From Deltaproteobacteria bacterium (GTDB taxonomy: Bacteria; Desulfobacterota; Desulfuromonadia; Desulfuromonadales; Geothermobacteraceae): 8,549 nt of DNA. The stretch covers positions 1 through 8,549 of the forward strand of contig RFIO01000018.1 in NCBI GenBank assembly GCA_003695205.1, read 5' to 3'. A program made the position numbers and the translations under genes. Positions within the stretch are counted from its first letter, which is position 1. Every line of letters starts with the position of its first letter. This document shows positions 1 to 5,954 of this stretch, one piece after another. The notes beneath the pieces were generated by a model. The model had not been told where the DNA came from. It searched no databases and saw only the letters and a list, made by a program, of their open reading frames with translations.

Positions 1-341
1 GCCGGCGAGCGCCAGAGGAGCACCACCCCCAGGGCCGCCAGGTCATAGCCGAACCACATGGGATGGCGGCACCAGGCATAGCTGCCGCCGGTCACCAGCC
101 GTTTGGCCGGGTCCTGGGGCGCCGGCGTGCCGCCGCCCAGAAGAGCCAGGTCGGCGGTGGCCCGCTGGATGACCAGAATTCCGGCGGCAATCAGCAGCCC
201 GGCAACCAGCAGGACCGCTGTGGAGAGCGGCCAGTGGCGCCAGCCGATCAGGGCATCCAGTACCAGACCGGACAGAATCACCGCCGCCGGCAGCACCAGC
301 CAGTAGAGCAGCAGTGCCCGAATGCGGGCACGGCGCAACAT
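1..341 (-). CDS. Isoprenylcysteine carboxyl methyltransferase-like membrane protein (C-terminus beyond window)
   Basis: Reading the minus strand from ATG at 341 gives 113 codons that run off the window edge at position 1. The N-terminus is basic (MLRRARIR) and is followed by two hydrophobic segments, roughly residues 9-28 and 39-58, so this is an integral inner-membrane protein. A glycine-rich GGGTPAP stretch (69-75) is followed by KRLVTGG (80-86) and CRHPMW (91-96). This arrangement resembles the 'GTP-P ... LV-GPY--RHPMY' region of the ICMT/PEMT family, which methylates small molecules or protein termini using S-adenosylmethionine; the substrate here is unknown. GAGGGG lies 9 nt before the chosen start, inside the end of the Nudix gene, and only 4 nt separate this ATG from the Nudix stop. 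Co-transcription is therefore likely. An in-frame ATG at 362 would give 7 more residues and a 17-bp overlap. The catalytic C-terminal half is not in the window. Confidence 0.75.
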   Translation of the reverse strand, partial: MLRRARIRALLLYWLVLPAAVILSGLVLDALIGWRHWPLSTAVLLVAGLLIAAGILVIQRATADLALLGGGTPAPQDPAKRLVTGGSYAWCRHPMWFGYDLAALGVVLLWRSP

Positions 342-345
342 GCGT

Positions 346-882
346 TCACGCCCCTCGTTCATGGTCTCGTTCCAACAGCCAATACTGCAGCGCGATCAGG
401 GTCTTGGCGTCGCGCACCTCGCCGCGGGCCAGCAACTCCCCAGTCTGTTCCGGGCTCAGCACCACCGGCTCGATGAACTCGTCCGGATCCAGGCTGCGCT
501 CCACCCGGGACAGCTTGCGGGCGATGTAAAGGTGAATGCGCTCATCGCAGAAGCCGACGCTGCTGTAAAACCAGCCGAGAGATTGCAGCTGTTCCGCCAC
601 CATCCCGGCCTCTTCGCGCAACTCGCGCCGGGCGCAGTCCTCCGGCTCCTCGCCCTGCTCCAGGCTACCGGCGGGGATCTCGAGAATCGCGCCGCCGGCG
701 GCAGGGCGGAACTGCCGGATGAGCAGAACAGAGCCGTCCTCCAGCACCGGCAGCACCCCGGCACCGCCCGGATGACGAACCATCTCGAAAACGGCCTCGC
801 GGCCGTCAGGCAGGGCGTGCGTTTCCAGCGCCAGATCGAGAATCCGGCCCCGGTGAACGGTTGTATCGGCACGTGATGGCAT
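346..882 (-). CDS. Nudix hydrolase, ADP-ribose pyrophosphatase-like
   Basis: This 178-residue protein carries a complete Nudix box at residues 72-94. The box fits GX5EX7REUXEEXGU, with the metal-binding core R86-E87-L88-R89-E90-E91-A92-G93. It is preceded by VLLIRQFRPA and LEIPAG, as in NudF-type ADP-ribose pyrophosphatases, which split ADP-ribose into AMP and ribose-5-phosphate. Length and architecture fit that family. The proline usually found about 15-16 residues after the box in ADP-ribose pyrophosphatases is replaced here (SSVGFCDE, V109), so the substrate is uncertain. I chose ATG 882 because AGGGGA lies 4 nt upstream; an in-frame ATG at 915 adds 11 residues but has no visible ribosome-binding site. 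The gene heads a minus-strand pair with the methyltransferase-like gene and is divergent from the phosphatase gene starting at 972. Confidence 0.9.
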   Translation of the reverse strand: MPSRADTTVHRGRILDLALETHALPDGREAVFEMVRHPGGAGVLPVLEDGSVLLIRQFRPAAGGAILEIPAGSLEQGEEPEDCARRELREEAGMVAEQLQSLGWFYSSVGFCDERIHLYIARKLSRVERSLDPDEFIEPVVLSPEQTGELLARGEVRDAKTLIALQYWLLERDHERGA

Positions 883-956
883 AGGTTCCCCTGGTGGCTT
901 CTGTCTGTTCAGCATAGCAGATTGCCGTCCGGTAACATCCTGCCCGGCAGAGCGGC

Positions 957-962
957 TATACT
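957..962 (+). promoter_or_regulatory. Candidate -10 box (TATACT) just before the phosphatase gene
   Basis: TATACT matches 5 of 6 positions of the sigma-70 -10 consensus. The best -35 candidate is GTAACA at 932-937 (4 of 6) with a long 19-nt spacer, so the promoter is weakly supported. If used, transcription would begin around 968-970, almost at the ATG at 972, giving a leaderless or near-leaderless mRNA. The start codon also lacks a clear Shine-Dalgarno sequence. Confidence 0.25.
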
Positions 963-971
963 TGAAGCGGT

Positions 972-1628
972 ATGAGTTCAGCGCCCCATGACGACAAGCA
1001 GAGACGCCTGCTGGCCATCGGCGACATTCACGGCTGCCTGGACCTGTTCGACCAACTGCTGGACCAGGTCGCCCTGGGCCCCGAAGACAGGCTGATCCTG
1101 CTCGGCGACCTGGTAGACCGGGGGCCGGACAGCTGCGCTGTGGTCGAGCGTGTACTGAAGCTGCGTGAGCGGCTGCCGGGGATGACGGTGCTGCGCGGCA
1201 ACCACGAGCAGATGCTGCTCGACTACCTGGACGGCCGGGATACGCTCATGTTTCTAGCCAACGGCGGCGGTGCCACCCTGAGCAGCTATCGGAGGGCCGG
1301 CTTCGACACCATCCCGGATGAGCACCGGGATTTTTTCGCCGGCTTGCCAACACTGCATCGCGAAGACGACTTTATCTTCGTGCATGCCGGCCTGCGGCCG
1401 GGGATACCGGTTGAGCAGCAGCAGGAAGTAGACCTGCTCTGGATTCGCGGCCCGTTTCTGCACAGCGACTGGGATTTCGGCGCCACCGTGGTCTTCGGCC
1501 ACACACCCCAGACCGACATCCTCCGGCGCCCCGGCCGGATCGGCCTCGACACCGGCGCGGTTTACGGCGGGAGCCTGAGCTGCGTTGATTTGACCTCGGG
1601 CCGCTGCTGGTCGGTTCCGGCTCGTTAG
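972..1628 (+). CDS. PPP-family metallophosphatase (PrpA/ApaH-like serine/threonine phosphatase)
   Basis: All signature blocks of the calcineurin-like PPP metallophosphatases are present in order: GDIHG (17-21), GDLVDRGP (45-52), GNHE (76-79), VHAG (137-140) and GHTP (176-179), then GLDTGAVYGG (191-200). The Asp, His and Asn residues in these blocks coordinate two metal ions that activate water for phosphoester hydrolysis. At 218 residues it matches the small bacterial PrpA/PrpB protein phosphatases, but diadenosine tetraphosphatases (ApaH) share the motifs, so the substrate could be a phosphoprotein or a dinucleotide. It has no signal peptide or membrane segment and should be cytoplasmic. ATG 972 is the only good start before the first motif, although no strong ribosome-binding site precedes it. 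It is convergent with the U32 gene, with 6 bp between the stop codons. Confidence 0.9.
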   Translation: MSSAPHDDKQRRLLAIGDIHGCLDLFDQLLDQVALGPEDRLILLGDLVDRGPDSCAVVERVLKLRERLPGMTVLRGNHEQMLLDYLDGRDTLMFLANGGGATLSSYRRAGFDTIPDEHRDFFAGLPTLHREDDFIFVHAGLRPGIPVEQQQEVDLLWIRGPFLHSDWDFGATVVFGHTPQTDILRRPGRIGLDTGAVYGGSLSCVDLTSGRCWSVPAR

Positions 1629-1637
1629 CCCGGGCTA
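1626..1637. repeat. 12-bp perfect palindrome joining two convergent stop codons
   Basis: TAGCCCGGGCTA equals its own reverse complement. Its first three bases are the TAG stop of the phosphatase gene and its last three, read on the minus strand, are the TAG stop of the U32 gene. No T-run follows on either strand, so it is not a standard intrinsic terminator. An alternative short stem, GGGC (1632-1635) with GCCC (1641-1644), is also possible. Confidence 0.7.
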
Positions 1638-2849
1638 GGCGCCCTGAGGTTGGGGACGCCGCAAAAGATCCCCTGGTCGGGCTCCTGTCGGCAGCTGCAG
1701 CCGCACCCGGTAATTGGCATGGGCGGCCTCGAGCACCGTGCCGTCCGGACGGCTCAGCTCCTCGACGACAAAAGATTTGGTACGCATCCCAGGCCCAATC
1801 AGCTCCAGGTGCTCACCCAGGCAGAAACGATTGCGCCCCTCCACCAGCAGGCCCCCATCGCCCTCAATAACTACACCGACGAAATCGCAGCTGCGCACAT
1901 AACGGCTGGAGGAGGTTTCGGTGGCCGCGTCCCGGCGCGGCAGGAGAAAGCCGGTATCGTAGGGGCGATGACTGACCTTGTCCAGCTCCTCGAGCCAGAC
2001 TGGATCGCAGCGCCAGGCGTCAGGGTTCTGGTACCAGGCGTCGATGGCCGCCCGGTAGACGCGGGTGACCGCGGCAACATAATAGCGGCTCTTCATGCGC
2101 CCCTCGATCTTCAGGGCGGAAATACCAAGCCCCAGCAGTTTCGGCAGATGCTCGATCAGGCACAGATCCCTGCTGTTGAACAGGTAGCTGCCGGCGCCGT
2201 CCTGTTCCAGGGTGAAGGTTTCGCCCGGCCGGGTCGGCTCGACAAGCTGCCATTGCCAGCGGCAGGGCTGGGCACAGTCCCCCCGGTTGGCGCTTCGGCC
2301 GGTCAGGGCCGTGGATATCAGGCAGCGGCCCGACCAGGCAACACACATGGCACCGTGGACGAAGACCTCCAGCTCGACGGAACTGCGCCCGGCCAGTGCG
2401 GCAATCTCCTCCAGGCTCAGCTCGCGCGCCAGATTGACTCTCTTGACTCCGGCCTGGCGCCAGAATTCCAGGGCGGCGGCATTGGTGCTGTTCGCCTGGG
2501 TCGACAGGTGAACCTCCCGCTCCGGATCGATGGCGCGCACCAGGCTCAGAACGCCGGGATCGGAGATGATATAGGCATCGATCGGCACCGCGCGCAGCTG
2601 ATTCAGCAACTCGGCCAGATCATCCAGTTCGCGCTGGCGCACAAAGGCGTTCAGGGTCAGGTAGAGGCGGCGGCCGCGCCGGTGGCACAGATCGCAGGCC
2701 CGCCGCAATTCATCCAGGGGAAAATTCCCCGCCTGGGCGCGCAGCCCGAAACGGTCGGTCCCCAGGTAGACGGCATCGGCACCGAAATCGAGCGCGGTGA
2801 CCAGCTTGTCCATGTCGCCGGCCGGGGCCAGCAGTTCGGTTGGTGGCAT
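1635..2849 (-). CDS. U32-family protein, TrhP (YegQ)-like tRNA hydroxylation enzyme
   Basis: The 404-residue protein opens with PTELLAPAGDMDKL, the usual start of U32 'peptidase' proteins. It carries the U32 signature at residues 161-179 (E161, F163, G166, C169, G174, C176, S179). Further cysteines follow at C192, C196 and C230. The spacing C169-C176-C192-C230 matches the four cysteines that hold a [4Fe-4S] cluster in studied U32 proteins such as UbiU. Despite the family name, characterised members act in oxygen-related chemistry: TrhP (YegQ) in 5-hydroxyuridine formation at tRNA wobble U34, RlhA in 23S rRNA hydroxylation, and UbiU/UbiV in ubiquinone synthesis. Length and a C-terminal beta-rich extension (about 317-400) fit TrhP better than the long RlhA. 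No UbiV-like partner lies next to it. ATG 2849 is the obvious start, but its ribosome-binding site (GAGAGAG) is poor. A divergent promoter region lies upstream. Confidence 0.88.
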   Translation of the reverse strand: MPPTELLAPAGDMDKLVTALDFGADAVYLGTDRFGLRAQAGNFPLDELRRACDLCHRRGRRLYLTLNAFVRQRELDDLAELLNQLRAVPIDAYIISDPGVLSLVRAIDPEREVHLSTQANSTNAAALEFWRQAGVKRVNLARELSLEEIAALAGRSSVELEVFVHGAMCVAWSGRCLISTALTGRSANRGDCAQPCRWQWQLVEPTRPGETFTLEQDGAGSYLFNSRDLCLIEHLPKLLGLGISALKIEGRMKSRYYVAAVTRVYRAAIDAWYQNPDAWRCDPVWLEELDKVSHRPYDTGFLLPRRDAATETSSSRYVRSCDFVGVVIEGDGGLLVEGRNRFCLGEHLELIGPGMRTKSFVVEELSRPDGTVLEAAHANYRVRLQLPTGARPGDLLRRPQPQGA

Positions 2850-2877
2850 GTCAATCTCTCTCGCGTATGGTGATCAC

Positions 2878-2896
2878 CTGCCGAAACGCGCGGCAG
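2878..2896 (-). promoter_or_regulatory. Small hairpin in the probable leader of the U32 gene
   Basis: CTGCCG (2878-2883) and CGGCAG (2891-2896) form a perfect 6-bp stem with a 7-nt loop, about 28 nt upstream of the U32 start codon on the minus strand. It could fold in the leader RNA. No known riboswitch fold is recognised and no U-run follows, so any role is speculative. Confidence 0.3.
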
Positions 2897-2946
2897 ACTG
2901 TCGGAGCATAGCACACAAAGCCTTCTGCTGTCGGGCTCCTTGTCGC

Positions 2947-2973
2947 TTGACAGGTCCCATAAAACCTTATACT
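2947..2973 (+). promoter_or_regulatory. Probable sigma-70 promoter of the cpoB-like/LysM unit
   Basis: TTGACA (2947-2952, a perfect -35 consensus) is followed after 15 bp by TATACT (2968-2973, 5 of 6 matches to the -10 consensus). The spacer is slightly short, but both boxes are strong and lie in the most A+T-rich patch of the window. Transcription would start near 2980, giving a leader of about 57 nt before the ATG at 3037. Confidence 0.6.
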
Positions 2974-2993
2974 TTTTAGTGAATTTTGCCTAA
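2966..2993 (-). promoter_or_regulatory. Candidate divergent promoter for the U32 gene
   Basis: On the minus strand, TATAAG (2971-2966, 5 of 6) follows TTAGGC (2993-2988, 3 of 6) after 16 bp. The -10 box overlaps the -10 box of the plus-strand promoter, so the two would compete. The leader to ATG 2849 would be roughly 110 nt. The weak -35 keeps confidence low. Confidence 0.3.
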
Positions 2994-3036
2994 GCCGTCT
3001 CCGGAACGGCAGGTTGACGAGGTTGTCCGTACTGAC

Positions 3037-3714
3037 ATGAAATCTCTTCGCTGGATCATCCCTCTGCTGCTGGTCGCCGGCTGCGCCGCGCCCCCGACCC
3101 AGTCCCTGCGCTCCGGTACGCCGGCGGCAACCCGCACGGAGATCGACCAGTTGCGGCAGCAGCAGGAAGAGATGCAGCAGCAGATCGCCCTGCTGACCAG
3201 CCGGCTGGAACTGCTGCAGAAGCAGCTTGACGAAAGCGCGGCCCGACCGGCCCCGGCACAAATGGGCACCGAACCCGGTGAAAAAGCGATCCCGGAAGCC
3301 GCCGAGACGACCGAAAAGGTGGTCGTTGAGGAAAGACCCCAGGCCGACCTGAGTCCGAACCGGCTCTACCTGCAGGGATTTTCCAAGCACGCGGCCGGAC
3401 GCTACGCCGAAGCGGCCGACACCTTCCGCACCTTCCTGAGCCGCTACCCGGACAACCCCTTCGCCGGCAACGCCCAGTACTGGCTGGCGGAGTCCTACTA
3501 TCGCCAGCGCATGTTCAGCCGTGCGGCATCCGAATTTGAAAAGGTGATGCCCTACGGCAGCAAGGAACAGCCGGGCCGGGCCCCCGAAGCCCTGGCACGA
3601 CTGGTAGAGATTTACAGGCAACTTGGACAGCCCGTTCTTGCGGAACAGGCTTTGCAGAAGCTCCGACTGAACTTTCCCGACAGCCGCGCCGCCAGCCGCC
3701 TCGAAGCACGGTAG
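3037..3714 (+). CDS. CpoB/YbgF-like TPR outer-membrane lipoprotein
   Basis: This 225-residue envelope protein begins with a lipoprotein signal peptide, MKSLRWIIPLLLVAGC, with the lipobox ending at C16. A17 after the cysteine favours the outer membrane. Residues 34-68 are glutamine- and leucine-rich and predict a coiled coil, matching the N-terminal trimerising helix of CpoB (YbgF). A Pro/Glu-rich linker follows, then three TPR-like repeats at about 109-141, 145-178 and 183-215 (for example RYAEAADTFRTFLSRYP). In E. coli, CpoB works with Tol-Pal and PBP1B to coordinate outer-membrane constriction and septal wall synthesis. CpoB is normally periplasmic without a lipid anchor, so the lipobox is a difference, and no tol or pal gene is adjacent. 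The start is set by the signal peptide; an in-frame TTG at 2986 would bury it. The ribosome-binding site is weak. It probably forms an operon with the LysM gene 38 nt downstream. Confidence 0.85.
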   Translation: MKSLRWIIPLLLVAGCAAPPTQSLRSGTPAATRTEIDQLRQQQEEMQQQIALLTSRLELLQKQLDESAARPAPAQMGTEPGEKAIPEAAETTEKVVVEERPQADLSPNRLYLQGFSKHAAGRYAEAADTFRTFLSRYPDNPFAGNAQYWLAESYYRQRMFSRAASEFEKVMPYGSKEQPGRAPEALARLVEIYRQLGQPVLAEQALQKLRLNFPDSRAASRLEAR

Positions 3715-3752
3715 GGCGGGTTGTCTGACGGGAACATGCCCAGGGGGTTTGC

Positions 3753-4781
3753 ATGAAACGAACAATCCTGCTGCTTCTGGCCCTTTCGCTCCTGCTCGCC
3801 GGCACGGCTCTGGCGCAGAAAAGTCCCGCCGAGCGCATCTATGTCATCAAGAAGGGTGACACCTTGTGGGGGATCTCGCAGCGGTTCCTCAAGGATCCCT
3901 ACTACTGGCCCAACCTCTGGTCCAACAACCCCTTCATTGCCAACCCGCACCTGATCTATCCCGGCCAGAAGGTTCGCATCTATGACGGGCGGATCGAAAT
4001 CGTGCCGGAGGTGGCAAAGAAGGAGGAGCCGGCCCCGGCGCCGCAGCCCGAACCGGCAGCCAAAGAGGAACCGCCTCCAGCGCCCGAACCGGTCGAAGAA
4101 ATAACGGTCAGGGCCATGGACACCGCCGCCGGCCTGATTTCCCTCGAGGCTATCGACAGTGCCGGCACCATCGTCGACACCACCGACGACCGGCTGATGA
4201 TCGCTACCGGCGATACCGTATTCTGCCAGATGAAGAACCTCGCCGAAGCCCAGCCCGGCGACGTTTACAGCCTGATCGAGGTCGGCAGCGAAGTCACCCA
4301 TCCGGTCACCAACCAGCCGTTCGGCCGTATGATCAACCAGGTCGGCACGCTGGAGATCGTCGCCGTCAACGAACAGGTCGCCACCGGACGGATCCTCAAC
4401 GCCACGCGCGAGATTCACCGCTCGCACCTGCTGGTCCCCTTCACGCCGCCGCAATCTGAGATCGTCCTGAAGAAATCGTCCCGGCCCGCCAGCGGCTACC
4501 TGGTCGCCGCCAAGCAGGACAAAATCGGCCTTGGGCAGTTCGATATCGTCTACATCGATCTTGGCAGCGATGACGGTGTCGAGACCGGCAACCTGCTGAA
4601 CGTGACCCGGCAGCGCCAGCCGTCGGAGTTCGCCATCGACCGAACCGACCTGAAACTGCCCGACATGCTGCTCGGCCAGCTGCTGGTCCTGGACACAACG
4701 CCCCATACGGCCACGACCCTTGTCCTCAAGGCCGTCGAACCTCTGTTGCGCGGCGACCGGGTCAGCACTATCGAAGACTGA
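3753..4781 (+). CDS. Secreted LysM protein, TsaP-like (type IV pilus secretin-associated)
   Basis: The 342-residue protein has a Sec signal peptide (MKRTILLLLALSLLLAGTALA, probable cleavage after A21) with no lipobox. One LysM domain spans about 29-78 (YVIKKGDTLWGISQRF ... NPHLIYPGQKV) and should bind peptidoglycan. The YYWPNLW and NPHLIYPG stretches are typical of the LysM protein often encoded beside dprA in other proteobacteria, which includes TsaP, the protein tying the type IV pilus secretin to the cell wall. A Pro/Glu/Ala linker (about 85-117) leads to a C-terminal region with two similar halves, about 153-229 and 263-340, resembling the FlgT-C-like domain of TsaP. AGGGGG, 5 nt before the ATG, is an excellent ribosome-binding site. 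The gene is followed by a strong terminator and then dprA. LysM and secretion are certain; TsaP function is inferred. Confidence 0.85.
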   Translation: MKRTILLLLALSLLLAGTALAQKSPAERIYVIKKGDTLWGISQRFLKDPYYWPNLWSNNPFIANPHLIYPGQKVRIYDGRIEIVPEVAKKEEPAPAPQPEPAAKEEPPPAPEPVEEITVRAMDTAAGLISLEAIDSAGTIVDTTDDRLMIATGDTVFCQMKNLAEAQPGDVYSLIEVGSEVTHPVTNQPFGRMINQVGTLEIVAVNEQVATGRILNATREIHRSHLLVPFTPPQSEIVLKKSSRPASGYLVAAKQDKIGLGQFDIVYIDLGSDDGVETGNLLNVTRQRQPSEFAIDRTDLKLPDMLLGQLLVLDTTPHTATTLVLKAVEPLLRGDRVSTIED

Positions 4782-4804
4782 TAACGCTTGCCGAAAAAAC
4801 CACG

Positions 4805-4836
4805 GGGTTGGCCTGTACTCAGGCCAGCCCTTTTTT
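4805..4836 (+). terminator. Strong intrinsic terminator between the LysM gene and dprA
   Basis: GGGTTGGCCTG (4805-4815) pairs with CAGGCCAGCCC (4820-4830), giving an 11-bp stem with a single G-U wobble around a 4-nt TACT loop. Six T residues (4831-4836) follow directly. This is a textbook Rho-independent terminator. It ends only 22 nt before the dprA start codon. Confidence 0.92.
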
Positions 4837-4858
4837 CATGGATGGAAGGTTGTGACGC

Positions 4859-5947
4859 ATGGACGCGAACGACCGGAAAGCCTGGCTCCGCCTGCACCTG
4901 AGCCCTGGCCTGGGACGCCGGGCCCTGTTCCGACTGATCGAACATTACGGCGATCCGCACGCCGCCCTGGCCGAGCCAGCCGAGCGCTGGTGCCGTTGCG
5001 GAGTGCGCGCCGATGTCGCCGCCGGCCGCCTGCCCGAGGGGCACCCTGAGCTGCTGCGGACCCTCGACCTGCTCGACCGGCTCGAGGTGACCCTTGTCTC
5101 CTTCTGGGACCGCGACCACTACCCGGAACTCCTGCGCCGTATTCCCGACCCACCGGCCCTGCTCTACCTGCGCGGGCACCTGCCAACAACCGACATGTTT
5201 GCGGTCGTCGGATCCCGCCGTGCCAGTCGCCGGGGAAAAGCGGTAGCGCGCGACATTGCCCGGGACCTGGCAGCGGCCGGTCTGGCCGTCGTCAGCGGGC
5301 TGGCCCGGGGCATCGACACTGCCGCGCACCTCGGAGCCCTCGATGCGGAAGGACAGACGGTTGCCGTCCTCGGCTGCGGTATCGACCGGGTCTACCCGCC
5401 GGAAAACGCCGACCTGTTCCGGGAGATTATCGATTCCGGCGCCATCCTGACCGAATATCCGCCCGGCGCGCTGCCGCTGGCCGGCCACTTCCCGGGGCGC
5501 AACCGTATCATCAGCGGCCTGTCCAAAGGGGTTCTGATCGTCGAGGCGGCCGAAGGGAGCGGCTCGCTGCACACAGCCGAATTCGCCCTGGAGACCGGCC
5601 GCGAAGTCTTTGCCGTCCCCAACCCGGTCGACGCCCCGACCTCGGGAGGGGTGAACCAGCTGATCAAGGATGGGGCCCGGGTGGTGACCGAAAGCCGTGA
5701 CATTCTCGATATCGTACGCCCCGAATATCGGCACCGCCCCACAGACCGGGGAACGTCAGCCCGGGACTCCCTCAACGCCGACCAGCTCAACATGCTGAAT
5801 TTACTTGATTTTGAGCCAGTCCACATCGACGAAATCCTCCGGAAGTGCGGCTTGACACCCCCTGTGGTTTCCGATATTTTACTGCACTTGGAACTCTCCG
5901 GACTGGTTGTACAGCAGCCCGGAGGCTACTATCTGCGCATCGCCTAG
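4859..5947 (+). CDS. dprA: DNA-processing protein DprA (Smf)
   Basis: At 362 residues this is a full-length DprA, the cytoplasmic protein that binds incoming single-stranded DNA during natural transformation and loads RecA. It is also widespread in species not known to be transformable. The N-terminal region (about 1-70) carries a helical SAM/HhH-like segment. The Rossmann-like core (about 80-290) shows VVGSRRASRRG (116-126), SGLARGIDTAAH (146-157), AVLGCGIDRVYPPEN (169-183), PGRNRIISGLS (212-222) and EAAEGSGSLHTAEFA (229-243). A winged-helix DML1-like domain (about 306-360) ends the protein. Two usually conserved positions differ: VPG reads VPN (N255) and the following SRG reads SGG (G263). 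GGAAGG (4844-4849) lies 9 nt before the ATG. The TAG stop is inside a perfect 18-bp palindrome. smg follows after 35 nt and is probably co-transcribed. Confidence 0.96.
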   Translation: MDANDRKAWLRLHLSPGLGRRALFRLIEHYGDPHAALAEPAERWCRCGVRADVAAGRLPEGHPELLRTLDLLDRLEVTLVSFWDRDHYPELLRRIPDPPALLYLRGHLPTTDMFAVVGSRRASRRGKAVARDIARDLAAAGLAVVSGLARGIDTAAHLGALDAEGQTVAVLGCGIDRVYPPENADLFREIIDSGAILTEYPPGALPLAGHFPGRNRIISGLSKGVLIVEAAEGSGSLHTAEFALETGREVFAVPNPVDAPTSGGVNQLIKDGARVVTESRDILDIVRPEYRHRPTDRGTSARDSLNADQLNMLNLLDFEPVHIDEILRKCGLTPPVVSDILLHLELSGLVVQQPGGYYLRIA

Positions 5948-5954
5948 GCGATGC
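5937..5954. repeat. 18-bp perfect palindrome over the dprA stop codon
   Basis: GCATCGCCTAGGCGATGC is its own reverse complement and contains the dprA TAG stop (5945-5947). In RNA it would fold into a 7-bp stem with a CTAG loop. An outer inverted pair, TGGTTG (5904-5909) and CAACCA (5955-5960), directly abuts its 3' side. No T-run follows, so it is not an intrinsic terminator. It could stabilise an mRNA end or bind a dimeric protein. Confidence 0.7.

Noticed and set aside
1650..2873. A 407-codon plus-strand open frame lying opposite the U32 gene
   Set aside because: It is the antisense shadow of a clear U32 protein in GC-rich DNA; the translation is low-complexity and matches no family.
2994..3010. 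A 5-bp hairpin (GCCGT/ACGGC) in the leader of the CpoB-like gene
   Set aside because: It is too short and common in GC-rich DNA to claim as a regulatory element.
2986..3036. A TTG start for the CpoB-like protein
   Set aside because: It would put 17 residues before the lipoprotein signal peptide; ATG 3037 gives a normal one.
2851..3765. A 304-codon minus-strand open frame opposite the CpoB-like gene
   Set aside because: The plus strand encodes a convincing signal peptide, coiled coil and TPRs; the antisense product has no recognisable domain.
3612..5734. Two long minus-strand open frames (364 and 394 codons) opposite the LysM gene and dprA
   Set aside because: Both are shadows of strong plus-strand genes and show no motifs.
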